From: UBA927 sp964367095 | GTDB taxonomy: Bacteria; Patescibacteriota; Microgenomatia; UBA10105; UBA927 | NCBI GenBank assembly: GCA_964367095.1 | Contig: CAYIXE010000049.1 | Coordinates: 1-6,094 of the forward strand | Direction: 5' to 3' | DNA length: 6,094 nt | Shown here: in pieces, positions 1-4,463 of the stretch | Layout: each line of letters starts with the position of its first letter | Position numbering within the stretch: position 1 is the stretch's first letter | Position numbers and translations under genes: made by a program | Notes under the pieces: model-generated | Database searches by the model: none | The model's input: the letters and a program-made list of their open reading frames with translations, nothing else | What the model was told of the DNA's origin: nothing

Positions 1-697
1 CGAATTTATAACCTCTTGCTTCTTTTTCTTTCATGATCCACTGCTCAAGTTCACGACGGATGATAAATCCTTTCGGCATATACAGAGGAAATCCGGCTCC
101 AACTGATTGACTAAAAAGAAACAATTCCTGTTCTTTGCCAATTTTTTTATGATCACGCTTTTTGGCTTCTTCCTGTTGCAAAAGATATGCATCCAATTCT
201 GTTTTCTTGGGAAAGCAGGTGCCGTAAATTCTTGTAAGCATTTTGTTTTTCTCGCTCCCCCTCCAGTACGCGCCAGCTACTGAGAGCAGCTTGAAGTGTT
301 TCAAATCATTATTAGGATGCGGGCAATGGCCGCCTCGGCAAAGATCGGTGTAGTCGCCGGACTTGAAAAGAGTTAATGTCTGACCTTTAGAGCTAAATTC
401 TCCAATTAGTTCTTTCTTGTATTTATTATCTTTAAAAAACTCTATTGCCTCATCTTTGTTGGCCTCTATGCGTTCAAAGCCTTTCCACGTTTTGACGAGT
501 TCGTGCATTTTTTGCTCAATTTTTTCAAAGTCTATTTCTGAGACTTTTACGTCCCCGAAATCGAAGTCATAATAAAAGCCATTTTCAATAGATGGGCCAA
601 TCGTACGTTTGGCGTCAGGATACAATTCCATCACAGCGGCCGCTAAAAGGTGGGCGCAGGAATGACGAAGATATTCTAATTTTTTATCATTTTCCAT
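1..697 (-). CDS. thrS: Threonyl-tRNA synthetase, N-terminal 232 residues (gene continues past left edge)
   Basis: Threonyl-tRNA synthetase joins threonine to tRNA-Thr in the cytoplasm and edits mischarged serine. The visible part holds the editing domain (about residues 1-165) with the HxxxH motif (H12, H16) and the C120-R-G-G-H124 motif, which match the four editing-site ligands of the family. The conserved run GAYWRGSEKNKMLTRIYGT follows at 142-160. The catalytic domain then begins with RDHKKIGKEQELF and GFPLYMPKGF, leading into motif 1. The protein starts almost at the editing domain, so the N-terminal TGS domain of about 60 residues seen in E. coli ThrRS is absent. An in-frame stop lies in the leader about 24 codons upstream, so no start could restore it. 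ATG at 697 follows a U-run. The nearest purine-rich stretch (AGAGGG, 710-715) is 12 bases away and lies inside a predicted structure. The rest of the catalytic and anticodon-binding domains is outside the window. Confidence 0.96.
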   Translation of the reverse strand, partial: MENDKKLEYLRHSCAHLLAAAVMELYPDAKRTIGPSIENGFYYDFDFGDVKVSEIDFEKIEQKMHELVKTWKGFERIEANKDEAIEFFKDNKYKKELIGEFSSKGQTLTLFKSGDYTDLCRGGHCPHPNNDLKHFKLLSVAGAYWRGSEKNKMLTRIYGTCFPKKTELDAYLLQQEEAKKRDHKKIGKEQELFLFSQSVGAGFPLYMPKGFIIRRELEQWIMKEKEARGYKF

Positions 698-831
698 AAA
701 AAAGCCGTTCCCTCTATGCGCGGCTCCGATTCGGAGCCAGTTTCCAGCGCAAAAAGAAACGGTTCTTAATTTTTACTCTGTTACGGAGAGTAAATCGAGT
801 TCCTTTGAGCTTGGTTAAGACTCATGCAATT
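698..831 (-). promoter_or_regulatory. Structured 5' leader of thrS (putative autoregulatory or attenuator RNA)
   Basis: From a start inferred near 831, the thrS mRNA would carry about 130 nt of leader. Hairpin A (772-794) has a perfect 8-bp stem (ACTCT paired with AGAGT, plus flanking A-U pairs) and a 7-nt loop, CCGUAAC. Hairpin B is nested: 705-709 pairs with 758-762, 717-721 with 747-751, and 722-728 with 732-738. It has an 8-nt bulge on the 5' side of the RNA and a 3-nt apical loop. The 3' side of B contains the only SD-like sequence (AGAGGG) and is followed directly by six U and the AUG. It could therefore act as an intrinsic attenuator or hide the ribosome site. E. coli thrS is known to be repressed by ThrRS binding leader hairpins that mimic tRNA-Thr. 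The CGU in loop A is suggestive of this but sits one position off the anticodon register. No T-box consensus is present. Confidence 0.6.
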
Positions 832-837
832 GGAACG

Positions 838-866
838 TATATAAGTTTAATTGATTAAATTGACAA
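838..866 (-). promoter_or_regulatory. Sigma-70-type promoter of thrS
   Basis: On the minus strand, -35 TTGTCA (866-861), a 17-bp A/T-rich spacer and -10 TATATA (843-838) predict a start near 831. This lies about 130 nt before the thrS ATG and just after the preceding gene ends at 890. Confidence 0.65.
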
Positions 867-889
867 ACACAATATGTGAGCATTTAATG

Positions 890-1198
890 CTAGATAAGTT
901 TTACTTCACCTGCTCCAAAAGAAAAATCTATTGGTGGCCAATTTTGATCAAAATATCTTGCAGCTTTATTTCTCTCTGCAGATTTTAAAGCTTTAATAGC
1001 GATTTCTCTGTCAACCACAAACGCCACTCTTCGAGAAGTTAGTTTGAAATCATTGAGCGGATCAAATTCTCTCTCGTATAATCCAGCTAACCTTGCTGGT
1101 ACTATTATACCTCTCCATGCTCGTCGAATGATCCATGGGGCTGTCCCTTTTGGAGTTTTATTAATCTTGATATCTGTTGTGAATTCGAGCTTCGCCAT
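890..1198 (-). CDS. Uncharacterised 102-residue protein
   Basis: I do not recognise this protein. It begins MAKLEFTTDIKINK and ends FSFGAGEVKLI. It is rich in basic and aromatic residues, has no signal peptide, membrane segment or cysteine, and reads as a small soluble alpha/beta protein. The frame also has an ATG at 1222, but the -10 box TAGAAT (1226-1221) overlaps that codon. A transcript from this promoter would start near 1214 and so could only use the ATG at 1198. No Shine-Dalgarno sequence is visible. The gene stands alone between the 193-bp mobile element upstream and thrS downstream. Its stop lies in a small AGCATT/AATGCT palindrome (879-891). A dedicated strong promoter and a long frame without low-complexity bias support a real gene. 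Confidence 0.7.
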   Translation of the reverse strand: MAKLEFTTDIKINKTPKGTAPWIIRRAWRGIIVPARLAGLYEREFDPLNDFKLTSRRVAFVVDREIAIKALKSAERNKAARYFDQNWPPIDFSFGAGEVKLI

Positions 1199-1220
1199 AA
1201 TGTTCGCTGAATTTAATATC

Positions 1221-1250
1221 ATTCTAATAGTGAATGAATAGCACTGTCAA
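1221..1250 (-). promoter_or_regulatory. Promoter of the 102-residue protein
   Basis: A perfect -35 TTGACA (1250-1245), an 18-bp spacer and -10 TAGAAT (1226-1221) read on the minus strand. The predicted start near 1214 decides the start codon of the gene. The upstream edge of the -35 lies 24 bp from the left end of the mobile element at 1274. Confidence 0.65.
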
Positions 1251-1257
1251 TAGTATC

Positions 1258-1273
1258 ATGATTATTTTAATCC
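1258..1273. repeat. Left copy of 16-bp flanking direct repeat
   Basis: ATGATTATTTTAATCC directly abuts the TGTAA end of the 193-bp element and is repeated exactly at 1467-1482. The identity stops at both sides. It is best read as a target-site duplication. Confidence 0.85.
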
Positions 1274-1466
1274 TGTAAGATGATCTCTCAATTTTCCTAA
1301 AAGATGATTTCTCAATTTTCACATCAGCAAGACCTTTAGTATGCTTGACTGATTGTAACGTAAATACAAAGCTCAATGAGCAGGTTGTAGGCTTTTTGCC
1401 TATAAGAATTTAAACCGTGCAAATTGAGAAATCAAAAAACGACGTAAATTGAGAGATCACTTTACA
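1274..1466. mobile_element. 193-bp non-autonomous (MITE-like) element with composite terminal inverted repeats
   Basis: The left end (1274-1320) and the inverted right end (1466-1421) share TGTAA, two variable bases, TGATCTCTCAATTT, an 8-12 base spacer, and then TGATTTCTCAATTT. Each end thus carries two copies of a 14-16-bp motif 24-25 bp apart: 1281-1296 and 1305-1320 on the left, 1421-1434 and 1446-1459 inverted on the right. Such repeated sub-terminal sites typically bind a DDE transposase, as in the IS21 and Tn7 groups. The TG...CA termini and the perfect 16-bp flanking duplication mark precise transposition. The inner 100 bp (1321-1420) holds two small hairpins (GCTC-AAT-GAGC at 1371-1381, TAGGC-TTTTT-GCCTA at 1388-1402) and no convincing reading frame. 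A transposase must act in trans. A third copy of the same end occurs at 6041. Confidence 0.85.
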
Positions 1467-1482
1467 ATGATTATTTTAATCC
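1467..1482. repeat. Right copy of 16-bp flanking direct repeat
   Basis: An exact second copy of ATGATTATTTTAATCC directly follows the ...TTTACA end of the element. Its last three bases (TCC) form part of the stem of the adjacent hairpin. Confidence 0.85.
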
Positions 1483-1496
1483 ACCTCGGGGGTGGA
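1480..1496 (-). terminator. GC-rich hairpin after the truncated nucleotidyltransferase
   Basis: A perfect 6-bp stem (TCCACC/GGTGGA) with a 5-base loop is followed, in the minus-strand reading, by the A/T-rich TTAAAATAAT. There is only a weak U-tract, so termination is possible but not clear. The right copy of the 16-bp duplication begins in its stem. Confidence 0.3.
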
Positions 1497-1515
1497 ATGG
1501 CTTCGCACATCGGGA

Positions 1516-1671
1516 TTATAAGAAAAAATCAAGATCCTCAGATAATCGATGATGAAGATAATATTCCGAAAGCGCCGTACCACCGGTTAAATAAAATGAA
1601 GTAAATTTAGAATTTTTTGCAAGAATATCTAACACCTGTCTTTGTGTAGGAGTTAGGATAGTTTTCCCCAT
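1516..1671 (-). pseudogene. Truncated AbiEii/AbiGii-type nucleotidyltransferase (51 residues remain)
   Basis: The reading frame starts MGKTILTPTQRQVLDIL and carries the family's nucleotide-binding signature: G30-G31-T-A-L-S, then R-L-S-E-D46-L-D48-F-F. This is the GG-x(14)-DxD pattern of AbiEii-like nucleotidyltransferases. Full-length members are usually 200-300 residues. Here a TAA follows one codon after the DLDFF motif, and the remaining catalytic Asp and C-terminal helices are missing. No remnant of the C-terminal part is visible between the stop and the mobile element. The start overlaps the preceding 67-residue gene by 19 bases, the tight coupling expected of a two-gene module. In intact systems the enzyme is the toxin of type IV toxin-antitoxin or abortive-infection pairs. 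This copy is presumably inactive. The break lies 34 bp from the element's target duplication. Confidence 0.8.
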
Positions 1672-1856
1672 AGCGCGTAGTTTAAAAAGTTCTTTCTTTT
1701 CGGATCAAGAGAAAGGTTATTCCAATATTTTTTCGCTAATTTAAGATTAATTTTTTCATCATTTAAGCCAAAGTTTATAAGTTGGTTTAATTTCCATATG
1801 GCAAATTTGGAAGGATTTTTACGTAATGTAGTGGTGTCAGTATTCCAATTGTACAT
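1653..1856 (-). CDS. Small 67-residue protein, companion of the AbiEii-like fragment
   Basis: The protein begins MYNWNTDTTTLRKNPSKFAIWKL and contains LINFGLNDEKINLKLAKKYW and SLDPKRKNFLNYALW. It is lysine- and tryptophan-rich, probably helical, with no membrane segment. From memory, similar short proteins precede AbiEii-type nucleotidyltransferases in CPR genomes, so it may be an antitoxin or an essential partner. I know of no experimental role. It overlaps the next gene by 19 bases. Its own extended -10 promoter predicts transcription starting at the A of the ATG, that is, a leaderless message. The frame looks intact even though its partner is broken. Confidence 0.75.
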   Translation of the reverse strand: MYNWNTDTTTLRKNPSKFAIWKLNQLINFGLNDEKINLKLAKKYWNNLSLDPKRKNFLNYALWGKLS

Positions 1857-1862
1857 AGAGTC

Positions 1863-1871
1863 ATTATATCA
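1863..1871 (-). promoter_or_regulatory. Extended -10 promoter of the 67-residue gene
   Basis: TGA-TATAAT on the minus strand is a perfect -10 with the extended TGn motif (1871-1863). The only -35 candidate at normal spacing, TTCGTA, is poor. The TG is part of the TGA stop of the upstream methyltransferase. The predicted +1 coincides with the ATG at 1856. Confidence 0.6.
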
Positions 1872-2393
1872 TGTATTAATGGGGATACGAAACGCATAGA
1901 TGTGGTTCGTTTCGTCTTTATCGACTATTTTCCAGTTGGGAAATATAAAGCTGTTTGAGATGATCAATGTTCCGGATTTTACCTCTCTTGTCAGCTTGGC
2001 TGCCAGCTCATCCATCCTCCATGGTAAAAGATAGACAAAAACAACATCAGCGTCAGAAATTGGTGCTTTCCAGAGGTTAGTCCAGGAGACTCTCACAGAG
2101 CCTCTGTATTGGCCAAAATAGGCTCTTAATCGTGTGAGTAGAACTAAGTACGGATTAATCTCAAATCCCGTGGCTATTGCTCCTTGTTTGGCTGCCATAA
2201 GAAGCAGTCTCCCGTCCCCGCTGCCAAGATCTACGACGCGAGTGCCAGCCTTTAATTTCGCGAGTCGGATCATCGCCTCGCCCGCACTTTTTTTTGACGG
2301 GACAAACGGCGCGCCAGTAGCAAATGCGATACAAAGAAAAAGAAATAAACTGGCAAAGATAAACTGCACGATGAGAAAGAGTATCTGGGCCAT
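1869..2393 (-). CDS. Membrane-anchored class I SAM methyltransferase, FAM173/ATPSCKMT-like
   Basis: An N-terminal hydrophobic helix (about residues 4-27) is followed by a compact SAM-dependent methyltransferase domain. Motif I is V-V-D55-L-G57-S-G59-D-G61. The acidic end of strand beta2 is G-F-E78-I-N-P. The later N106-L-W, YLLPWRMDEL (121-130) and F151-P-N-W154 match my recollection of the FAM173 lysine methyltransferases, including the pre-domain membrane anchor and the PFPxW-type motif. The eukaryotic relative ATPSCKMT trimethylates a lysine of the ATP synthase c-subunit. Whether this enzyme modifies an ATP synthase or another membrane protein is inference. At 174 residues it is slightly shorter than the human proteins. 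The gene starts 4 bases after the aminotransferase stop and has no visible Shine-Dalgarno sequence, so it is probably co-transcribed and translationally coupled. An alternative is a generic small methyltransferase of unknown target. Confidence 0.8.
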   Translation of the reverse strand: MAQILFLIVQFIFASLFLFLCIAFATGAPFVPSKKSAGEAMIRLAKLKAGTRVVDLGSGDGRLLLMAAKQGAIATGFEINPYLVLLTRLRAYFGQYRGSVRVSWTNLWKAPISDADVVFVYLLPWRMDELAAKLTREVKSGTLIISNSFIFPNWKIVDKDETNHIYAFRIPINT

Positions 2394-2397
2394 AACT

Positions 2398-3543
2398 TTA
2401 TTGCGATAGAATCGTGAGCAATTGGTTTATGACATAGTCCTGCTCTTTATGGGATATATCAGTAAACAACGGAAGGCGAAGCAGTCTACTGCTTATCGAT
2501 GTCGTTATAGGCAACGCCCTCGGATTACCCCCAGCTTTAATACCCTGCGGACTCGAGTGAAGCGGGATGTAGTGAAATGATGCACCAATGCCATTTTTTC
2601 GTAAGTGGGAAAGCACTTCATCTCGTTTCTTTGCTGTTGGCAGAAGGATGTAGAAAATATGCGCGTTGTGTGTAGCACCCTTGGTAATTGTGGGGAGTTG
2701 GAATAGTTTCTTTTTAGCATACGGTGCGAGCTTGTTTCGATAGTACTCGTACGCTTTTTTACGTTGAGAAATTATTTGGTCTATCCTTTCAAGTTGTGCA
2801 TAAAGGTATGCGGCGAGAAGGTCGCTTGGCAAATAACTGCTCCCTACATCGACCCACGTATATTTATCGATGAGTCCGCGAAAGAATTTGCTTCTATTCG
2901 TGCCTTTCTCCCGTATGATTTCCGCCTCTTCGATAATCCTGGTATCTTTGGAATTGATAAAAAGAGCACCCCCTTCTCCACAGGTAATATTTTTCGTGTC
3001 ATGAAAGCTCAAACAGCCAAAGTCACCAAATGTGCCGAGATATTTGCCTTTATATTTACTTTCTATCGCCTGAGCGGAGTCTTCTATGACTTTGAGCTTG
3101 TGTTTTTTGGCAATTTTCATAATCGCATCCATATCGCACGAAACACCCGCGTAATGAACGATCAGAAGCGCTTTGGTATGTTTGGTAATTTTTCGTTCGA
3201 TATCAAAAGGGTCAATGTTTAGCGTGTTGGGATCCACGTCTGCGAAAACTGCTTTGAGGCCAATTTGTAAAAGAATTGCATTGGCAGTTGAGGAGAATGT
3301 AAACGAAGGCACTATGACCTCATCTCCCTTTTTAAGATTTAAAAGATGTACCGCCATCTCAAGCGCCGTAGTGCCTGATGTGGTGAGAAGAACTTTGGGA
3401 ACGTGGTATCGCTTTTCAAACCACGCATGGACCTTTTTCGTATATTCTCCATCCCCAGACATATCCTTACGTTTTTTGATAATGTCTTGGATGTATTTGA
3501 TTTCGTTTCCGGTAATGTATGGCGAGAAAAATGGAATTTTCAT
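2398..3543 (-). CDS. wecE: DegT/DnrJ/EryC1/StrS aminotransferase, WecE/RffA type (dTDP-4-amino-4,6-dideoxygalactose transaminase)
   Basis: This is a PLP-dependent sugar nucleotide aminotransferase. TSGTTALEMAV (55-65) forms the phosphate-binding loop, E154-D155-S-A-Q158 holds the aspartate that contacts the PLP ring nitrogen, and S179-F-H-D-T-K184-N carries the Schiff-base lysine. SFHxTKN...GEGGAL is the pattern of the WecE/RffA subgroup, and 381 residues match its usual length of about 376. WecE converts dTDP-4-keto-6-deoxy-D-glucose with glutamate to dTDP-4-amino-4,6-dideoxy-D-galactose for surface polysaccharide. A closely related 3- or 4-aminotransferase cannot be excluded, because no other sugar-nucleotide gene is in the window. 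The ATG lies 38 bases after the mature tRNA-Val end and directly after a tRNA remnant. There is no ribosome site and no separate promoter, so expression probably comes from the tRNA promoter. Confidence 0.9.
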   Translation of the reverse strand: MKIPFFSPYITGNEIKYIQDIIKKRKDMSGDGEYTKKVHAWFEKRYHVPKVLLTTSGTTALEMAVHLLNLKKGDEVIVPSFTFSSTANAILLQIGLKAVFADVDPNTLNIDPFDIERKITKHTKALLIVHYAGVSCDMDAIMKIAKKHKLKVIEDSAQAIESKYKGKYLGTFGDFGCLSFHDTKNITCGEGGALFINSKDTRIIEEAEIIREKGTNRSKFFRGLIDKYTWVDVGSSYLPSDLLAAYLYAQLERIDQIISQRKKAYEYYRNKLAPYAKKKLFQLPTITKGATHNAHIFYILLPTAKKRDEVLSHLRKNGIGASFHYIPLHSSPQGIKAGGNPRALPITTSISSRLLRLPLFTDISHKEQDYVINQLLTILSQ

Positions 3544-3544
3544 C

Positions 3545-3574
3545 GGGTGGACCGTGTAGGATTTGGACCTACGA
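3545..3574 (-). pseudogene. 3'-half remnant of a second tRNA
   Basis: In minus-strand reading the segment shows a T-arm (GTAGG, loop TCCAAAT, CCTAC), then a 3' acceptor strand ACGGTCC, a discriminator A and CCC where CCA would be. The loop lacks the invariant U55. The matching 5' half (GGACCGT) does not occur nearby on this strand. It differs from the 3' end of the neighbouring tRNA-Val, so it is not a duplicate of that gene. It is either a decayed tRNA or a scar of integration at a tRNA 3' end, and it forms most of the leader of the aminotransferase gene. Confidence 0.6.
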
Positions 3575-3581
3575 CGTTCAG

Positions 3582-3655
3582 TGCTCGCGCCTGGACTCGA
3601 ACCAGGGACCTTTGCAATGTGAATGCAACGCTCTAACCAGCTGAGCTATGCGAGC
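3582..3655 (-). tRNA. tRNA-Val (anticodon CAC)
   Basis: The 74-nt sequence folds as a cloverleaf. The acceptor is GCTCGCA/CGCGAGC with discriminator A. The D-arm is GCTC-AGCTGGTTA-GAGC. The anticodon arm is TTGCA-TTCACAT-TGCAA, giving CAC for the valine codon GUG. A 5-nt variable loop is followed by the T-arm CCTGG-TTCGAGT-CCAGG. Position 7-66 is an A-C mismatch. CCA is not encoded (CTG follows), so it must be added by the CCA enzyme. The gene starts a few bases after its promoter's predicted start. Confidence 0.95.
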
Positions 3656-3666
3656 ATAGCTTCCTT

Positions 3667-3695
3667 ATTATATAGAGACAGTTAAGATCAGACAA
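3667..3695 (-). promoter_or_regulatory. Promoter of tRNA-Val and probably of the downstream aminotransferase-methyltransferase pair
   Basis: -35 TTGTCT (3695-3690), a 17-bp spacer and a perfect -10 TATAAT (3672-3667) predict a start near 3660, five bases before the mature tRNA. No other promoter or terminator is visible before the aminotransferase gene. Confidence 0.7.
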
Positions 3696-3710
3696 GGGAA
3701 GCGTCGTAAT

Positions 3711-4310
3711 TTATCCAGCAGCTGTGGCCAGAGATCGTTCATTGGAAAGACCAAATGTCGTGCCGTGTTTTTTAAACATGCCCCAATATCCCATTTTCTT
3801 TTTGCGTCCTACACTCATAGAGAGCCACGTACGGCTATCTTCAATTTGTTGGCGAAGAACATGGATAAATATCCGAAGTTGATCGTAATAGTTTATGTGA
3901 TAAATACCAGGGCTTACCGGTGCTTGTTCAATGGCTGACTGCACATCTTGATTGAGATTTTTGAGAGATTTAGCAAGCGCTTTCAGTTCCTCACGTACTG
4001 CCTCAAGTTGTTGTCGCGTTTGTTCCGCAATGGCATCTATAGATGCATGCGCCTCATCCATTCTTGGCGCTTCTATGTGAACTTTTGACGTTTCTTGCTG
4101 TTGTATACTAAGCTCAATTGTTTGATTGGGTTCTAATTCTCCGGACATTTGCATAGGGCTGCCTACAAGAGCGGAAAACACCGTCTCTCCAACCTTGGCT
4201 GCCATATTGACCGTATTTATCGCCACATCTGAACTTACCCCTCGTAATTGTTCGAGTACGTTATCGTTTTTAAAATTAGCCGGCTTGTTTTTGGGGCTGG
4301 TTTTGGTCAT
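3711..4310 (-). CDS. DUF5660-like protein with coiled coil
   Basis: This is a soluble 199-residue protein with no known function. After a basic, disordered start (about residues 1-15) and a middle region that may be amphipathic (26-60), residues 84-130 form a glutamine- and glutamate-rich coiled coil. The conserved C-terminal module (133-199) contains GIYHINYYDQLRIFIHVLR, then E157-D-S-R-T-W-L, then RKKKMGYWGMFKKHGTTFG and a final SNERSLATAAG. From memory this module is DUF5660, a family found largely in CPR bacteria; the name should be checked by HMM. The gene stands alone, with a perfect consensus promoter whose -10 ends ten bases before the ATG, giving a leader of only a few bases. The tRNA-Val promoter begins shortly after its stop without an obvious terminator. 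Confidence 0.8.
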   Translation of the reverse strand: MTKTSPKNKPANFKNDNVLEQLRGVSSDVAINTVNMAAKVGETVFSALVGSPMQMSGELEPNQTIELSIQQQETSKVHIEAPRMDEAHASIDAIAEQTRQQLEAVREELKALAKSLKNLNQDVQSAIEQAPVSPGIYHINYYDQLRIFIHVLRQQIEDSRTWLSMSVGRKKKMGYWGMFKKHGTTFGLSNERSLATAAG

Positions 4311-4319
4311 GTTGGCGTG

Positions 4320-4347
4320 ATTATACTACAGCTTTGGAGAATGTCAA
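4320..4347 (-). promoter_or_regulatory. Promoter of the DUF5660-like gene
   Basis: -35 TTGACA (4347-4342) and -10 TATAAT (4325-4320) both match consensus, with a 16-bp spacer. The predicted start near 4313 leaves a leader of about three bases. Confidence 0.75.
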
Positions 4348-4381
4348 AATTTAAAGCAGGTAATAAAACTTTAGGCCGCAT

Positions 4382-4405
4382 CCGATAATAACGTGAATGT
4401 ATCGG
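4382..4405. other. Second intergenic hairpin between trigger factor and DUF5660 genes
   Basis: CCGATA (4382-4387) and TATCGG (4400-4405) form a 6-bp stem with a 12-base loop. It lies between the terminator-like hairpin of the trigger factor gene and the next promoter. There is no U-tract in either direction and its role is unknown. Confidence 0.35.
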
Positions 4406-4414
4406 TCCGGTACA

Positions 4415-4463
4415 AAGGGCCGTATTCGTTAATACCTATGAAGTTATTAACGGACGAGCCCTT
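4415..4463 (-). terminator. Long hairpin overlapping the trigger factor stop codon
   Basis: About 17 base pairs form in three blocks: AAGGGC/GCCCTT, CGT/ACG and CGTTAATA/TATTAACG, with a 10-base loop and small internal loops. The stem begins within the TAA stop at 4464-4462. Only three U follow the 3' arm, so it may act as a terminator or as a 3'-end stabiliser. Confidence 0.5.

Noticed and set aside
698..831. T-box riboswitch upstream of thrS
   Set aside because: The conserved T-box sequence and a convincing stem I with a threonine specifier are not present.
1199..1222. Upstream ATG at 1222 as start of the 102-residue protein
   Set aside because: It overlaps the -10 box of the gene's promoter and would lie before the transcription start.
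1044..1241. Plus-strand frame with a hydrophobic stretch opposite the 102-residue gene
   Set aside because: Its apparent membrane segment arises from the complement of the real frame; the supported promoter is on the minus strand.
1274..1466. CRISPR array, suggested by repeats of TGATnTCTCAATTT
   Set aside because: There are only two copies per side, in inverted orientation, with TG/CA ends and a target duplication: a transposon, not an array.
2505..2720. Minus-strand 71-residue frame inside the aminotransferase gene
   Set aside because: It is an alternative frame of a well-supported gene with no independent signal.
2764..3222. Long plus-strand open frame opposite the aminotransferase gene
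   Set aside because: It is antisense to a clear PLP enzyme, lacks a promoter and family motifs, and is explained by codon use of the real gene.
3173..3636. Plus-strand frames over the aminotransferase start and the tRNA
   Set aside because: They read through a tRNA-Val gene and the opposite strand of a real gene.
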